Part shown: piece by piece, positions 13,621 through 25,600 of the stretch | Numbering within the stretch: the stretch's first letter is position 1 | Layout of the letters: each line of letters begins with the position of its first letter | NCBI RefSeq assembly: GCF_963678635.1 | Contig: NC_087071.1 | Coordinates: 40,441,797-40,505,796 of the forward strand | Direction: 5' to 3' | From: Symsagittifera roscoffensis | Taxonomy: Eukaryota; Xenacoelomorpha; Acoela; Convolutidae | DNA length: 64,000 bases | The notes under the pieces: generated by a model | The model's database searches: none | What the model was told of the DNA's origin: nothing | What the model saw: the letters and a program-made list of their open reading frames with translations, nothing else | Program-made: the position numbers and the translations under genes

Positions 13621-14450
13621 ATTTGTAGTTAGTTTCTCACGAGCAATTGTGTGGTCGTACCACCAATTATAGTTTGGCTTCTTGTTCTGTGAAGGGTTGC
13701 TAAATTTGGGACGATGTCTATGAAATAACTTGTTGATCAAGGAAACTCTCGTAAATTTTTCAAATTGCTAGAGATTATTATGGATTTACTCGTTACGTTT
13801 GTATTCCAAAGAAAATACTACGGATTTTGATTTTCAAAACCAAGCAACTCTTTTCTCTTGACGGCAAATTCTGTTTTAAATCGAGATTTGATCAAGAAAA
13901 TTTGAATTAAAGAAGAAAAAGGCCAATATTTGAGTCCATCATCTTATGAAAATCAATTGGCATCTCGTCTGGTCCATAAAAGCCAATTTACGTTTAATAT
14001 AGTACGGTTATATTTCCCTCTACGATGCTTATATTGCATTGCTTGCCCATAAATTTGTCCAAGCTTAGTTGAATATATGCATTTTTGAAATCTAAGTTTC
14101 TGAACCAGACTTCTCCGTAGGGTTTTTCAGAAAGAAAAGATGCGACAGTATCTACAAATTCACGATTTTGTGGCATTTGTTAATTAATCTCAAAGATTTC
14201 TTTGTTAACAAAGCTTGAGTCTAGTTTGACCTTTTTCGATTTATCTTTTAATTGATCTTTAGTGGGCTGATAAATATATCTTTGTCGCAGCTTTATATTT
14301 TGTTTGATATGTCCTTTTGAAATTAATCTATTCAGTTCTTGGTTTACGGCGGAGAGAAGATGTAAGGGTACCTTTCTACCCTTTAGTTGTATTGGTTTCA
14401 ATGGATCGTGGAAAGGTCTAAAACTTATTTGGTTTTCGTTTTTCCTGATT
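13621..14450 (-). mobile_element. Reverse transcriptase part
   Basis: At 14,180-14,401 the minus strand gives IQLKGRKVPLHLLSAVNQEL and LNRLISKGHIKQ, typical of the RT N-terminal region. At 13,994-14,176 it gives VWFRNLDFKNAYIQLSLD, the RT motif around the first catalytic aspartate. A GF.GPDEMP-like stretch follows. It is a single copy in the window and is broken. Confidence 0.75.
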
Positions 14451-15290
14451 CAATCGAAAACTGTAAAAAAATGCCACTTTTTTCGGTTTTTTTCTTCGAA
14501 AAGTCTGATAGAGTTTACAGCTGACTTAGTTTCAGTTGTGTTCTTGAAATGGGGAAATAATGCTGGGAAGTTTTTGTTTCCCAGGATATTGCGTTCGTGA
14601 CCGTCTATAACGAGAAATGCCAATCTATCATAAAACCATCCTTTGGATGTGATTGGTATTAAACACGTCGTAATATCTTTATTGATTCTCCAGTCAAACC
14701 ACAGTAGATATCCTTGGTTGCTTGGTCAACTGGCTTGATTTTGAGTGAACGGTCTAGCAATTTGAGTTCCTGAATCACATTCTTCTTTAAAGCTCACTGG
14801 GTTTGCTGAATCGAATTGTATGTTCTGTTGGACGAAAATTTTTTCCATAGATCAATATTCAGTAGTTTTTTTTCCTTCATCGTCCCATATTGTCGTCACG
14901 TTGAGTACCAAATAGTAGTCGTGATTGATTTACACTGCTTCTGAACACACACGTTTATTACACCTCAGCACTCTTATGTAGATGTTTACTTACAACAAGC
15001 TGATCCTACAAATATATACAAATTTGGCATCTACAATTTTGTGATTGTTAACGATATTTAGTTTTTCCCTCTCCATTTATATTTGTTTGTGATGTGGCTT
15101 TAAAAAAATAAGATAAACAGAGGGCGTCCTTATGAAGGCAAACAGCAAGTTGCCCCTCTACAGATTTTCCACTACATTTCATTTGGGAATTTCCTCTATC
15201 TACAGCAAGTGTTGGTTCCCGTTTATTAAAATTTCGGCGGTTATTTACAGCATATCAATGTACAAGATATGTGAACTTAATTTTTTTTTG
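14451..15290 (-). mobile_element. Interval between gag and RT, no domain recognised
   Basis: By position this should hold the protease and the start of pol. I could not recognise a protease motif. It contains no host-like gene. The interval around 14,900-15,280 has no long frame on either strand. Confidence 0.4.
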
Positions 15291-16130
15291 CTTTAGCAGT
15301 CGTTCATTATTTCCGTTGCTTCTCGTCTAGTTGAACGGTTTCCCGTTTCAAAAAATCCCGCGAACTTAGCAAATCATCAATATCGTTGTTTTCTTTGGCT
15401 TTTAATGCCAATTGGAACATATCCCTCCTATCTGTCCATTGGATTCAATCTCATAAAAAGATTTGAGACTCCTTTCTCATCTGTTAGGTCAAGTTCTAAT
15501 GCTTTGCGAGGTGGTGGGGTTTCTTTCAGACGTTTTCTTTTAGGAAGTTCTCCATTTTGTTTAAAGAATTGTCTCATTTTCACTTGTCCGCTGAAAATGG
15601 AGATCTCGTTGACATTTGTCGGTTTTTTAGTCATCTCAGCTAGCGCGCCCCAGAATTGCTCTACACTTTTTCTATCCCTCTGGCGTCTCTTGAGTAGCTT
15701 CTGGAGATCGATTGTCACATTCGGTTTCTGATAAACGTTCGCCTAAAAGTTCCCCGAATTCGGCGAAGTGTGTCCGAAAGATTTTGCTTACGAGAATTAT
15801 TGTGTTAAAATTTTTTTTCTTCACTTCCTAACGCTAGATATAATTTTGAGCGGATCTTCTTGTCAGCTTCTTCCATACGTATTCCGTTGAAGGTCTTAGT
15901 TTTGGATTTGATTCTGATATCTCTGATTCCACGAATCTTCTTTTTACCTCTTAATTTTTAGCTCTCTGTTCGGCTTTGGCAATTTTTCAATAATTCCGTT
16001 GTTTCTCGTCTAGTTGAATCGTTTCCGGTTTCATAAAATCCCGCGAGTTTAGCAAATCATCAATATCGTTGTTTTTTTGGCTTTTAATGCCAATTGGAAC
16101 ATGTCCCTCCTATCCGTCCATGGGGTTGGG
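15290..16130 (-). mobile_element. Gag-like part
   Basis: The minus strand at 15,428-15,718 gives RQRDRKSVEQFWGALAEMTK, then LKETPPPRKALELDLTDEKG, patterns of Ty3/gypsy capsid regions (a conserved WG after RxRD, and a P-x-KAL motif). No zinc knuckle was seen. Part of the region is duplicated (separate entry). Confidence 0.6.
15308..16118. repeat. Direct repeat pair of about 125 bp inside gag
   Basis: The segments 15,308-15,432 and 15,991-16,118 are imperfect direct repeats sharing 'tttcTCGTCTAGTTGAA', 'AGCAAATCATCAATATCGTT' and 'TTTTAATGCCAATTGGAACA'. The spacing is about 684 bp. Both encode the same NNDIDDLL-type acidic patch on the minus strand. Confidence 0.75.
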
Positions 16131-17617
16131 GGAACGACTCTGCGAGTTTGCCAGAATGAGCGAACTCCCTTTCTGCCAGATTTGTATACAGATGACTGCG
16201 CCTTAGAAAAATGTACTAATGATCTAGCTACACTAGGCTCAAATTATAAAAGAAAGTAAAGAATAGAGTTCAATTAAAATGTGGGTTATTTCTCACTATC
16301 TCGCAATAACACTGAGCTCACTGACTCCGATGGAGATCACTAGCGTAAGTCAAAGTCAGAGAAGACCTTTTAAAATGAGTAATTTAGTTAAAATAAATAG
16401 ACTATCACAACAAGAAGGAAATAATCAGACCAGTTGTTCTCGACACGAAACAAACTTGAGTTGTGATTTACTTTTTTTGTGAATCTGAAATTCAATGGAA
16501 ATAGATAAAAAAGATATCATTCTCGACATCCTCCAATTGTTTTTGAGCCGCCTGATTTTCGGCGAATAAAAGACTCATCCTAGTTTTTTTTATTAGGGGG
16601 AGGGTCAGGTTAAAACTGGAGTTTTCAGCCACTCATATCCATTATATGCCAGAGAAGGCACTGAAACGCAGATTTTTTGATACATCAAAAATTTGCAGGG
16701 ATTTAAAAAATCTTTTGCCATCTTTGATACAAAAGAAACGTGAATCCTTTATCCAAATATCAAAGAAATTGAAGGAAGAAAAAATTTCTGAAAAATTTTC
16801 AGTTCAATAGCCAAATTTTGGAATTAAGTACGTCCGAATTTTTTCTTGTTTTGCAACTTGTGTCACAAACATGTAATAAATACCCTTAAAAAACTGCATA
16901 ACACCTGTATTTGGTCTGGAAACTTTTAATTGAAATCGTTTGAAGTTTTTCTGTTCTCCATCGGAACATCTCAGAAATGGCTTAATCCATTTCCCAGAAA
17001 TTTTATTTATCAGTGCAAAACTGAAACCAGAGTATATATAGGAGAGAAATCTTTTGGTTTTCTCAAAATTTCAAGCTGAGTCTTCAACTTGAAGGAGTGC
17101 TTTTTCTGATTACCATGTACAATTCCGATTACCAGAATTGTATATCTTTTTTCTTAAATGTGTGATCATTCGTTTCTGCGTTAGGAAAAATAAGCAAAGA
17201 ATTTAAAAAGGGCGCATGCTCCTGCTGACAGCAATTTGAATTTTTAGTTAACCACAGTCTCTAAGACTTAGGTTCATTACACGACATAACTACTTCTGAA
17301 ACGCAGATGTTTTTGGAAAGTTTTCCATTTGGTCTTTGAAAAGATTGCATCTACTTTTAATTGAAAAAAAAAACATTCACGGTTCATATGTTTATATGTT
17401 TTAGTAAATTTGATAACAAAAAAAGTCATTTGTGTTCAAAATTACATGAAAGTGTTCAATTTTTCACAAGATTATAATGCAGATGCTTCTGACGTAGATT
17501 ACGACGTCCCCTTGAATGAATTACCATTGTACGTATTTATTTACTCTGCTGGACTTTTATAAATTGACAGATAAATTAACAAAACATTTTTTCACACTAA
17601 AGGAGATTTTTCTACAG
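16131..17617. other. Intergenic, upstream of the receptor gene
   Basis: AT-rich DNA without a convincing gene. A short coding-like patch lies at 17,446-17,532 (see findings). A polypyrimidine tract ending in ctacag at 17,612-17,617 could be a splice acceptor for a 5' untranslated exon of the receptor gene. Confidence 0.5.
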
Positions 17618-17676
17618 AAACTACAATTTGTTAAAGTTACTCGTTGAAGCTCATCTTTTTGTTTTGGTCGAGAAAA

Positions 17677-18031
17677 ATGACATTTACTGAAGTTTTGACT
17701 CTAGTTTTTGTTACTTTGGTCTCTGTGGGTCGAAGTTTTGCGACCAATGCAAATGGTAAAAATGGCGTGAAAGAGGAATCAATGATTTTAGAAAAACTCA
17801 AAAATTCACTTCCTAGATACTCGCCTCCTCAAGACATGCGTAATAATACAGTTCATATCTATGTCGACCTGTATCAAATATCCGACGTCGACGAACGCGA
17901 AGGAGTGATGACAGCCAAGTTGTGGTTGTATTACTACTACTACTCCGAATCGGCTAAGTGGAATTTTTCAGACTACGGCAACATTTCCAGAATCCATGTT
18001 CCGGCGAATACTTTTTGGTCGGCGGATATCA
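17677..18031 (+). CDS. Receptor exon 1: signal peptide and first half of ligand-binding domain
   Basis: Starts MTFTEVLTLVFVTLVSVGRS. It contains TVHIYVDLYQISDVDEREGV, matching the conserved L.QI..VDE.. region, and an unusual run of five tyrosines where complementary-face residues usually lie. It ends in phase 1 at donor gtaagc. Confidence 0.88.
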
Positions 18032-20722
18032 GTAAGCGATACTTAAAAATAAAAAAGATAGCCGGTTGATGTGCAAGTAGTACAAAATGTTCCAACCTTG
18101 CGAACTTTCATATTAAAATTTAAAAAAAGGCGGCTTTAATATGATACCACACTTGCTTTCCTACGAGTTTTCTTTAAGAAAAAAAAACAGACCCTACCCT
18201 ATAGTTTCTTCCCACTTTGTGGATATTAATCGTATTAATAGCAAAGCAATTAACAGTTATTATAACTGAACGATCAGAATAATTTGGCGCCGAATCAGAA
18301 TAATTTGGCGCTGAAAGCATCTTTAGAAAAATTCAGGGTCGACCAAAATAAAATTGTTTAATTGAGACAAAGTGGGGTTCAATTCCTTGAGAGGGGATCC
18401 GTGAAGTGGGATGGGTTCGATGAAGGAAGGGGTTAAGAAACACCTGGGTTTTTTGTTTAGTTTTAGGGCTGAGCAAGCTTGACTCAGCCATGTGCAACGA
18501 GCACGAATCATGTTGAGCCTCAAACCAACGACCTTCCGCCCTTAAAGTCTTTATGTTGCTAAATTGATAAATTCGGTTTCAGTTGCACTGGATGCAATAG
18601 ACATTATCCACGAAGCCTACCACCGACAATTCGTCAATGGAATGACCGGTCTGGTTGCCTACTACTCTTCTCTCGCCACCATCAAGTTCTCCTGCTCCTT
18701 CGACGTCGCCAGCTTTCCATTCGATCACCAGACATGTAACCTTGCGTTTGGACCCTGGGCCAGTGATCACAATGTCTACACGTTTGGTAAGAGGCTTTCT
18801 ACGACTCTTGTGGGGAGGAGATTCGTATTTAAATGTGTTTTTAATGCATAACTTCTCAAAAAAACGCCATGTCCTTTTTAAACACCAGATCGTCCGCAGT
18901 TATACATATGAGGAACTAGTTATAAACATTTCCGTCTGTTTTCAGGACCTGATGAGTCTTTTCTTAGAGATACTGCCGACTTGCAGTATTACAAAGAGCA
19001 CGACGAGTGGCTGTTGGATCGACCTCTCCCACTGATCTTCACTAAAAGGGACTTCAGGGGATTTGTAAGAAAAAAGCGTCTCTTTCCAAATGCACAAACT
19101 TTTTTCGATTTACAGAACTTCGGCACGTTGATTCTAAACTACAAACATAGAAAAGTCGCTTGCTTTATAAGTAACACCTAATACTGCATGTAATACAAAT
19201 ACTTAAAAATTTGACGAATATACTTTTAAAAATTTTTCTTCAATTTTGTGCTATGTAAATTAGGCTCCAATTAGCATAATATCGCGTAGAAAAACTATGA
19301 CAAACAGTTAACATGGATTAACCGTTATCCGATTCAAAAGATCATTCGACCAAAAAATTTCATTTCGAATGAAAACTGGAAATTGCAGAGTTTTTTTATA
19401 ATTATGAACCTTTTTCGAATTAGTTTTTTTTTATACTAAAAAGACCGCTGAACAAAATTGATTCCCTAAGAGCAATTTCAGAGTTAACAGAAATTGTGGT
19501 AAGAACAGTGTGCCTTCTCAACTTCAGAAGCGGTCGGAATAAAATTTTGCTGATAATAAAGCTAAATTATAATAATAAGAAACTATTTTGCGAATTCAGA
19601 GTTCCTTGCGTGTTTAGATGTTCTTCGACCAAATGGTGATGGAGATCAAGCTGATCAGACGACATCTCTTCTATGCTGTCATCTTCATGCTGCCGAACGT
19701 CCTCCTGTACGCCCTCTCGGCTCTCGTGTTCCTCGTGCCGGTGGAGTCGGGCGAGAAGATTTCCTTCTCGATTACAATTCTGCTGGCGTTCGTTGTGTCA
19801 TTCGGAACTATCTCGGAGCTTCTGCCTGCTAGCTCACTGAACTTCCCAATCATTGCCTATTTTCTCGGTGCGGCTGTGACTCAGATGACTTTGGACACTA
19901 TTTTGGCCACTGTTGGTAAGATAGCATTGATAGAATTGTGTTTTTCAAATAATTGTTTTTTCTGGATAACTTCGAGAAAGTTCAGAAGTTGAACTGAACA
20001 ATTTTTACACTTAATTTAACACTTTCACAAACGAAACTTTTCGGGATACGCAAAAATAACGCTATTTTTGACTATTCAAAACAAAAAAAAATAGTTTTTT
20101 GTCTCCAGTAAATTTCAAATAGCGAATAATTTTTCTTCTGATAAAATTTAAAAGAAAACTTATCTTCATTTTTTCAAATGATAGTTTGCGAAACACTTAT
20201 TAAAAGCCGTGAAGAATTTTTTTTGAAACAAAGTCCTCTAATACACTTGTTTAAGTTATCAATATCCATCACTTGGGAGGTCGATCCAAAATGGGCAACA
20301 AACTGCGTCGCATCATCACCAGCAAAGCAACACTTGTCCTTGGCCTGCGACCCTGCCCAATGGAAAAAGCATTTCCTGGAAAGAAAGCGCGCGAAGAAAA
20401 GGAAAATATGAAAAAAAGCTTGGTTGGCAAAGCTGTCGAGAACAACAAACATGGGCTGTCTAAATGGTCTTCGCTTGGAGCTAAAGTTCAGGAGGGTTCA
20501 AACAATAAGGTAGCCCCAACAGGAGCTCAAAGAAGTTTGAAGAAATTGGTTCCGGATACCAGCGATTTGATGCAAGCAGTCGATGACATGATAACACTGG
20601 ACAGCGAGTCAAATATGGAGTTTCTATGGCAATATATGGCCACAATCATGGACCGAGTGTTCTTGTACATCCATATCTTTGTATCATTTTTAGTTGTGAT
20701 CATTTTCATGACAGCACTTTGA
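17677..20722 (+). CDS. Cys-loop ligand-gated ion channel subunit (nicotinic-receptor-like), five exons
   Basis: The model joins 17677-18031, 18583-18786, 18946-19064, 19618-19915 and 20280-20722. All junctions are GT-AG and phase-consistent (1, 1, 0, 1), giving 472 aa and a TGA stop. An upstream in-frame TTG is not used; 17,677 is the first ATG and starts a signal peptide (about residues 1-22). A ligand-binding domain follows, with WNFSDYGN and W.ADI stretches and a canonical Cys-loop (C156 to C170, 13 residues between, with FPFD). Four membrane segments lie near residues 240-262, 274-295, 303-325 and 447-470. M2 begins GEK with glutamate at -1' and leucine at 9', which in this family predicts a cation channel. 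The vicinal cysteine pair of alpha subunits is not seen in loop C, so this is probably a non-alpha or divergent subunit working in a pentamer at the plasma membrane. The M3-M4 loop of about 110 residues is lysine-rich. Confidence 0.88.
18032..18582 (+). other. Receptor intron 1
   Basis: A 551-bp intron with donor GTAAGC and acceptor ggtttcag. It holds a short direct repeat ('atcagaataatttggcgc', at about 18,274 and 18,293) and a SINE-like insertion on the minus strand. Confidence 0.8.
18330..18545 (-). mobile_element. Possible tRNA-derived SINE in intron 1
   Basis: On the minus strand GGTTTGAGGCTC (18,515-18,526) resembles a Pol III B box (GGTTCGAnnCC), preceded by a weak A-box-like TTAGCAACATAAAG. 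Base composition is richer in GC than its surroundings. A similar arrangement appears near 41,866. No target-site duplication was identified. Confidence 0.35.
18583..18786 (+). CDS. Receptor exon 2: Cys-loop
   Basis: Encodes CSFDVASFPFDHQTC, the diagnostic Cys-loop, then NLAFGPWASD, which carries the loop B tryptophan. Donor GTAAGA, phase 1. Confidence 0.92.
18946..19064 (+). CDS. Receptor exon 3: loop C region
   Basis: Encodes GPDESFLRDTADLQYYKEHD followed by EWLLDRPLPLIF. In alpha nicotinic subunits this region ends with Y..CC.Y. No cysteine pair occurs here. Acceptor tgttttcag, donor gtaaga, phase 0. Confidence 0.85.
19618..19915 (+). CDS. Receptor exon 4: M1 to M3 pore domain
   Basis: The exon starts at the ATG directly after acceptor tgtttag, in phase with exon 3. 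It encodes KLIRRHLFYAV (start of M1), ESGEKISFSITILLAFVV (M2) and SSLNFPIIAYFLGAAVTQM (M3). Serine at 14' and glycine at 16' of M2 are unusual. Base composition is much richer in GC than the introns, as expected of coding DNA. Confidence 0.93.
20280..20722 (+). CDS. Receptor exon 5: cytoplasmic loop and M4
   Basis: It encodes a basic intracellular loop, then NMEFLWQYMATIMDRVFLYI and a hydrophobic end (M4). The WqyvA.v.DR pattern is a family hallmark. The acceptor (cttgggag/gt) lacks a good pyrimidine tract, so the exact start of this exon is the weakest junction, although phase agrees. Confidence 0.85.
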
Positions 20723-20812
20723 AATGAAACATTTGAATGAACTACAAGCACAATAACCAGTTGTTTGACATTTCAATCGACATTAGATTATTTTAGTTGT
20801 TTCAAAGTTTGA

Positions 20813-20818
20813 ATTAAA
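20813..20818 (+). terminator. Possible polyadenylation signal of the receptor gene
   Basis: ATTAAA, the commonest variant signal, lies 91 bp after the stop codon. No AATAAA was seen nearby. Confidence 0.35.
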
Positions 20819-21300
20819 ATAGTTTGTTTGAGCATCAAAATTTTTTGCTCTGAGTGCTGATTAGTTAGTTCAGTTGAGTTAATACAATTTATCCACGAGG
20901 GAAGAAACCGGAACCAGTTCTAAACTAGTATTTATAGACCAATTATATTTGTGATGGAAAATCACTATAAAACATTTTTAACTAACCAATAATATTCCAT
21001 CTCTAACCTTTACACTAATTTATAAGTGCTGAAACTACTTGTAGTTTGAGCAACAGAACAATTAAAATAAAACTTTGAACACAGTTGTTCTCCTTCTGGA
21101 TAAACTCCAAGAACTAACTCGCATAAACCAGAATACACTAGATCTATTGAGGCTAGGAGATATAAGAAAAAGATTAAGATCGGTATGAGACTAGGAAGTT
21201 GCACGAATCTATCCGGCCGAAAATAGGATAGCGTACCGAGCAGACGGTATACCTTATCTGAAATTACTCCATGAATATAACCAATAGATCATACCTCATC

Positions 21301-21323
21301 TGGTGCGACCAAAAGTCTCGAAC
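21301..21323 (+). promoter_or_regulatory. Candidate primer-binding site of the plus-strand element
   Basis: TGGTGCGACCAAAAGTCTCG starts with TGG, the complement of a tRNA CCA end, and extends into a stretch whose reverse complement contains GTTCGAG, like a tRNA T-loop. It follows 'cctcatc', which could end an LTR in CA. The spacing to the T-loop is one base short of an ideal tRNA. Confidence 0.4.
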
Positions 21324-22649
21324 AAGACCTTAACTAACTTAGGTTCAGAAAATAGACTTGCAATTGCAAAATTGTAAAAATGCTAGACGGAATAGATAAC
21401 TTAAAAGAAATGCCTCTACGTCTCAACAAATTTTCAAACAGTACCAGAAATACCAGGTATTAAAATAAGACCAAGATCGTGGCGTTAAAGACAATCAGGT
21501 ATCGGACCACTTTGCTACATGATAGTACGACGGAAACCGGAACAAACTTTTGTATATAGAGTACTTTATGCGGTAAACTTAAAATTTCCTTTACTGACAT
21601 GAAAGAAATTTTAAGAAAAAATTTTCAACAACCTTACTGGTGCTAAACCTACTATCTATACAATAACGACTGATGAAAGAGCACAAGTCGTTCCGCTCAA
21701 AAACTGCAGTAACTCAATTTTTTCAATAAATTATTATATTAAATACAAAATTCACAAATTAGTTAGAACTAAAAATCATTGCTATACATTAACTAATTTT
21801 CTCACCCCAGCTTCATCACCTACAACATAACAGCAAAAATTTAAGAAACTAATCTCATCAAAAGCTTATCATTGAAATTCTCTTTAACTCAAATTTTTAA
21901 ATTAAAACTTATCAAGGCTTATCCTTGTTTTCAATATCCCACTTTCCGTTAATAAACAGATCATCAAGGCTTCCCTTGTATCTTTAATTTCAATAAAATG
22001 TAATTTTAGTTTATTTTATTACGGATCACCAAGGCTTTTCTTGGATCAAATCAGAACAATATTGTTCTTGCCGTCCCATAATTTAAAAAGTGTCTATCGA
22101 CCTCAAACGTCGATTCACTACCCAGCCTTTATAAACGACCGAAGATTAATAGAAGTTTTTGAAAAAATTAACCATTTTAATTTAGTCAAACAGTGAAGAA
22201 CTTCAGTTACTCATCCTTCACTTGAGCCCCTTCTCTTAGATGACCCAGGCTAAAACCCTTGACAAATTAGTAAGTTAGGAAATAGTATCTAACGACCTAC
22301 TTGTGTTCTAACTATACCTGAACCTTGTGGATTGATTGACTAATCTCCAACCCTCGATCAAAAATCACAACCCCTAGGTAAGATTAAGCAGGTAACTAGT
22401 AGATTCAAACTTATTCACAAGAAAATAAAAAATCATTCTCACGAATTGATATACTCTCTCTCCAACCCGTCAACCACGATAATCTGTGCCCCAAGTTAAG
22501 ATAACCACACAAAAACGGTAAGGACTAACAGTTTAGGAAATTGAAAGCTCTAACCCCCAATTATTGCATTCACCGTCCTAAACTTTATGTCAAGAGATAA
22601 TCTAGATTGTAAACAAACAATCGTATTACATAATTGTTTACTTAAAAAC

Positions 22650-25600
22650 GAAAGATACGACCTTGTAATCACACCGCACAGACAAACAATAGGATATATT
22701 AGGTCAAAAAGGCAAAAATGAAAAAAAATTATATCAAAACAAAAACAAACCCTCAAAAGACGATGTTCAGGACGAAGAAACGCAGTCGCAGAATCAGACA
22801 CAAACACAAAACAGGAACTTCAAGATTTAAAAGATTCGATAAATAAAAATAACCCGATAGATGATCAAATTTTTTTTTTTCGACTCAGAAGCTACAACGC
22901 CATCATCAAAAAACGGAAAACGCAATATAAAAAATTCATATATCAACAAACCAATACGTCTATATAATCAACCAGTAGGACATATTGAATGTTACACACT
23001 AACAGTCTTACAATATATAACATGATCCATTACAACGAAAATTTTGATGATAACTCGATACTCCGATTTTTCATAAAACCACAAAATGATCCCGCCCGAG
23101 GACAAACACATTTTTGTTACAATTTAATTGTAAATTTATTTGAAAAACGAATTAGCCCATGTGAACAAGATTTTTCTGAAGTAAGAATAAAACGACAAAA
23201 CCTGGACCCCTATCACAAGATATATGTAATATCACATATCACTAAGGTATAATTACAATTGAAATTGCATCACCAAATTTAAGTCACCTAAGACACCAAG
23301 CAGAAACGGAAAATATAAATTTAGAAATCTCGGAAGTTTTTACAGATTATATAAAAAATATACAACACCAAAAATCAATAAGAGCAAATTCAATATTCAC
23401 AAACGATGTTTTTTCAATCATCTATAGCTACTTATCAATACTAGAATTGAAAGAAACACAGTGTGAGACACCAACTCAAAAATCCCGACATACAACTGTA
23501 AGACAAGGAATCTGTATTTTCGCAAAACTTTTACATACAATCCGTGAAAATCTCACTAGTATTGAAATATCACGAAATGTTTAACACGATCTACAATCTA
23601 CAAAAAGTACTAGCATAGTTTATAATTGATTATTTTGTCCATGATCTTGTTCTCATAGCACTATCAACAAGAAGTTTTCGACCACAAAATCAGACAATGA
23701 AATTGTTTTGGCAGATGAAACAGATTATGTTTGAGTCCCTGATTGGTCTCGTCCTTTATTTATTAGTATACCAACTGATATATCAACTCAAGAAATTACC
23801 ACAACTTCCATCTATAAAGACTACGTTAGAAAAACTCCACTTACTATTGATGCAAAACCTTCAAATTATAATGCATAATTCACTGACAGAACAGGAAACA
23901 GTAGTTCAAATTCCACTTTTATTAATACACAAGAAAATTTAAATGGAACAAAGATCTCACACAACAAGATATTCAAACTCCATCACATTTCGTAAATGAA
24001 GAAATAGTTGAAACAATGCCAACAACAACGCAACAAAACATTTCCCCCATTCATCCTATACTTACAACTCCAACAAACAAAAACGCAGCTTTTCCGCAAA
24101 CAGCAATACAATCCACGGTAAAAGCTTCCATTATTCCAAAAAACTCACAAAAAGACTATCAAAAATATAAACCAGTAACGACATCATTACAAACAAATAA
24201 AGAAAATATGTCTAAAAGAAACACTTTCTCAGATCATAATTATAATTTTTTTTGCAAAAACTAAAACAGCAAAATCCCTTTTTATGAATAGTCAAAACCA
24301 ATCACAAACATAAAACTATGATCAAAACGTACCGCAACAAGATTCTCACACAATATTTTTTAACGATCAACCAAGAGCTACACTGGACCATAGCAAAAGC
24401 TTTCCATTTTTTCAGTAAAAATAAAACATGACAAATAAACACCATATAATGAATCAACCACATTATTCAGAAAATAAAGAATAATATCATCGAAAATAAC
24501 AACATCTAAAATAAATCATCGAAATAAAAATTGGAACATTGATCAGTCAGATCCTATTTATCAACCAAATGGTTTCGAACCATATACAAGAATAGAACAA
24601 ACACGACGAACAAGATATAACCCAATCTCATACAACATTAACTTTCAATCACAAAACCCTGTAAGTACACAAAGTTATCAACCAACTCAAATGTAAAATG
24701 AAATCCTTTGAAAAAAAAGTCACTTTATTGTTAAATATAGGACTTGAACCAGTAAGTACACCACTTCGTCAAAATTGGATACATAGACGCACAGCCCTAA
24801 TCCAAACTACACTTGATGACGCAGCCCAAAAATGGTTTTCAGTTTTACCTATAGATATTAAATCAGACTGGAAAAAATTCACACAAAAACTTTCAAAAAT
24901 GTTCGACTCTAAAAGAAACAAACAACATCAAAGAGTTCTATGCAACGAAATTCGTAGAATCCCAAAGAAAACTATAAAACAACATGCAGTAAGAATCGAA
25001 AAATTAATAAGAAAAGCATATTACCTTAATACGCACGACTATCAGAACAAAAAAATGACCGAAACTTTAATGATGACTCTTACACCACCCACAATTACAA
25101 AAAATAGCGATAGAAAAAAAAGCATCGCATCCATCTTCAACTCGAGAACCTGATCTAGACTTCAGAAAACTAGTAGATAAATTATTACAAGCTAAAATCA
25201 CTATGAAACTGGAAGAAACAGAAAATTTAAAATAAGAATACGTAAACAACATCCATACAACTATTTCACAAATGAATCATATTCACGATTCTGACATTGA
25301 GCTAGCTGAAAAATTCACTCAAGTTTTAAATATCTGCGAGAACAATCCAAATTTTAAAAGCAAACCATCATTCGAAACATGGTGTGACTATTGCCGTAGA
25401 TATGGACATAGCATTACTGATTGTAGACAAAAACAACATTATAATCAGAACAAACCACAAAAATATAGAGAACCAAATAAATCATTTTATCAATACATAA
25501 AAAAACCAAAATTTTGCAACAAAACATTCACAGTAACAATAGTTCAGGAAAACCACTCCCTGATAACTATTATACCTCTAGACAACAATCAACTTACAGA

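Larger units (their letters stand above)
1..16130 (-). mobile_element. Ty3/gypsy-type LTR retroelement fossil with multiplied 3' part
   Basis: Read on the minus strand, the parts occur in Ty3/gypsy order: gag-like (15.3-16.1 kb), reverse transcriptase (13.6-14.4 kb), RNase H (12.9-13.6 kb), integrase, then a further reading frame. Recognisable motifs are FRNLDFKNAYIQLSLD (RT), ATNKLKLLGYIYNNEH (RNase H) and DLAGPLGS followed by CIDGYSKFLSRKIT (integrase). The element is broken, with several to many interruptions, and I found no LTR pair. The integrase-to-3' part is present five times, which is not a normal element structure. AT-rich repeats (1,986-3,717) interrupt the first and second modules. 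The family call is fairly secure; exact ends are not. Confidence 0.8.

Noticed and set aside
17644-17676. Receptor start 11 codons upstream
   Set aside because: The first codon there is TTG; 17,677 is the first ATG and begins directly with the hydrophobic signal peptide.
18323-18523. 66-residue minus-strand frame in receptor intron 1
   Set aside because: It coincides with the SINE-like insertion and lacks any motif.
18400-18545. tRNA gene
   Set aside because: Only a B-box-like stretch is present; no cloverleaf can be drawn.
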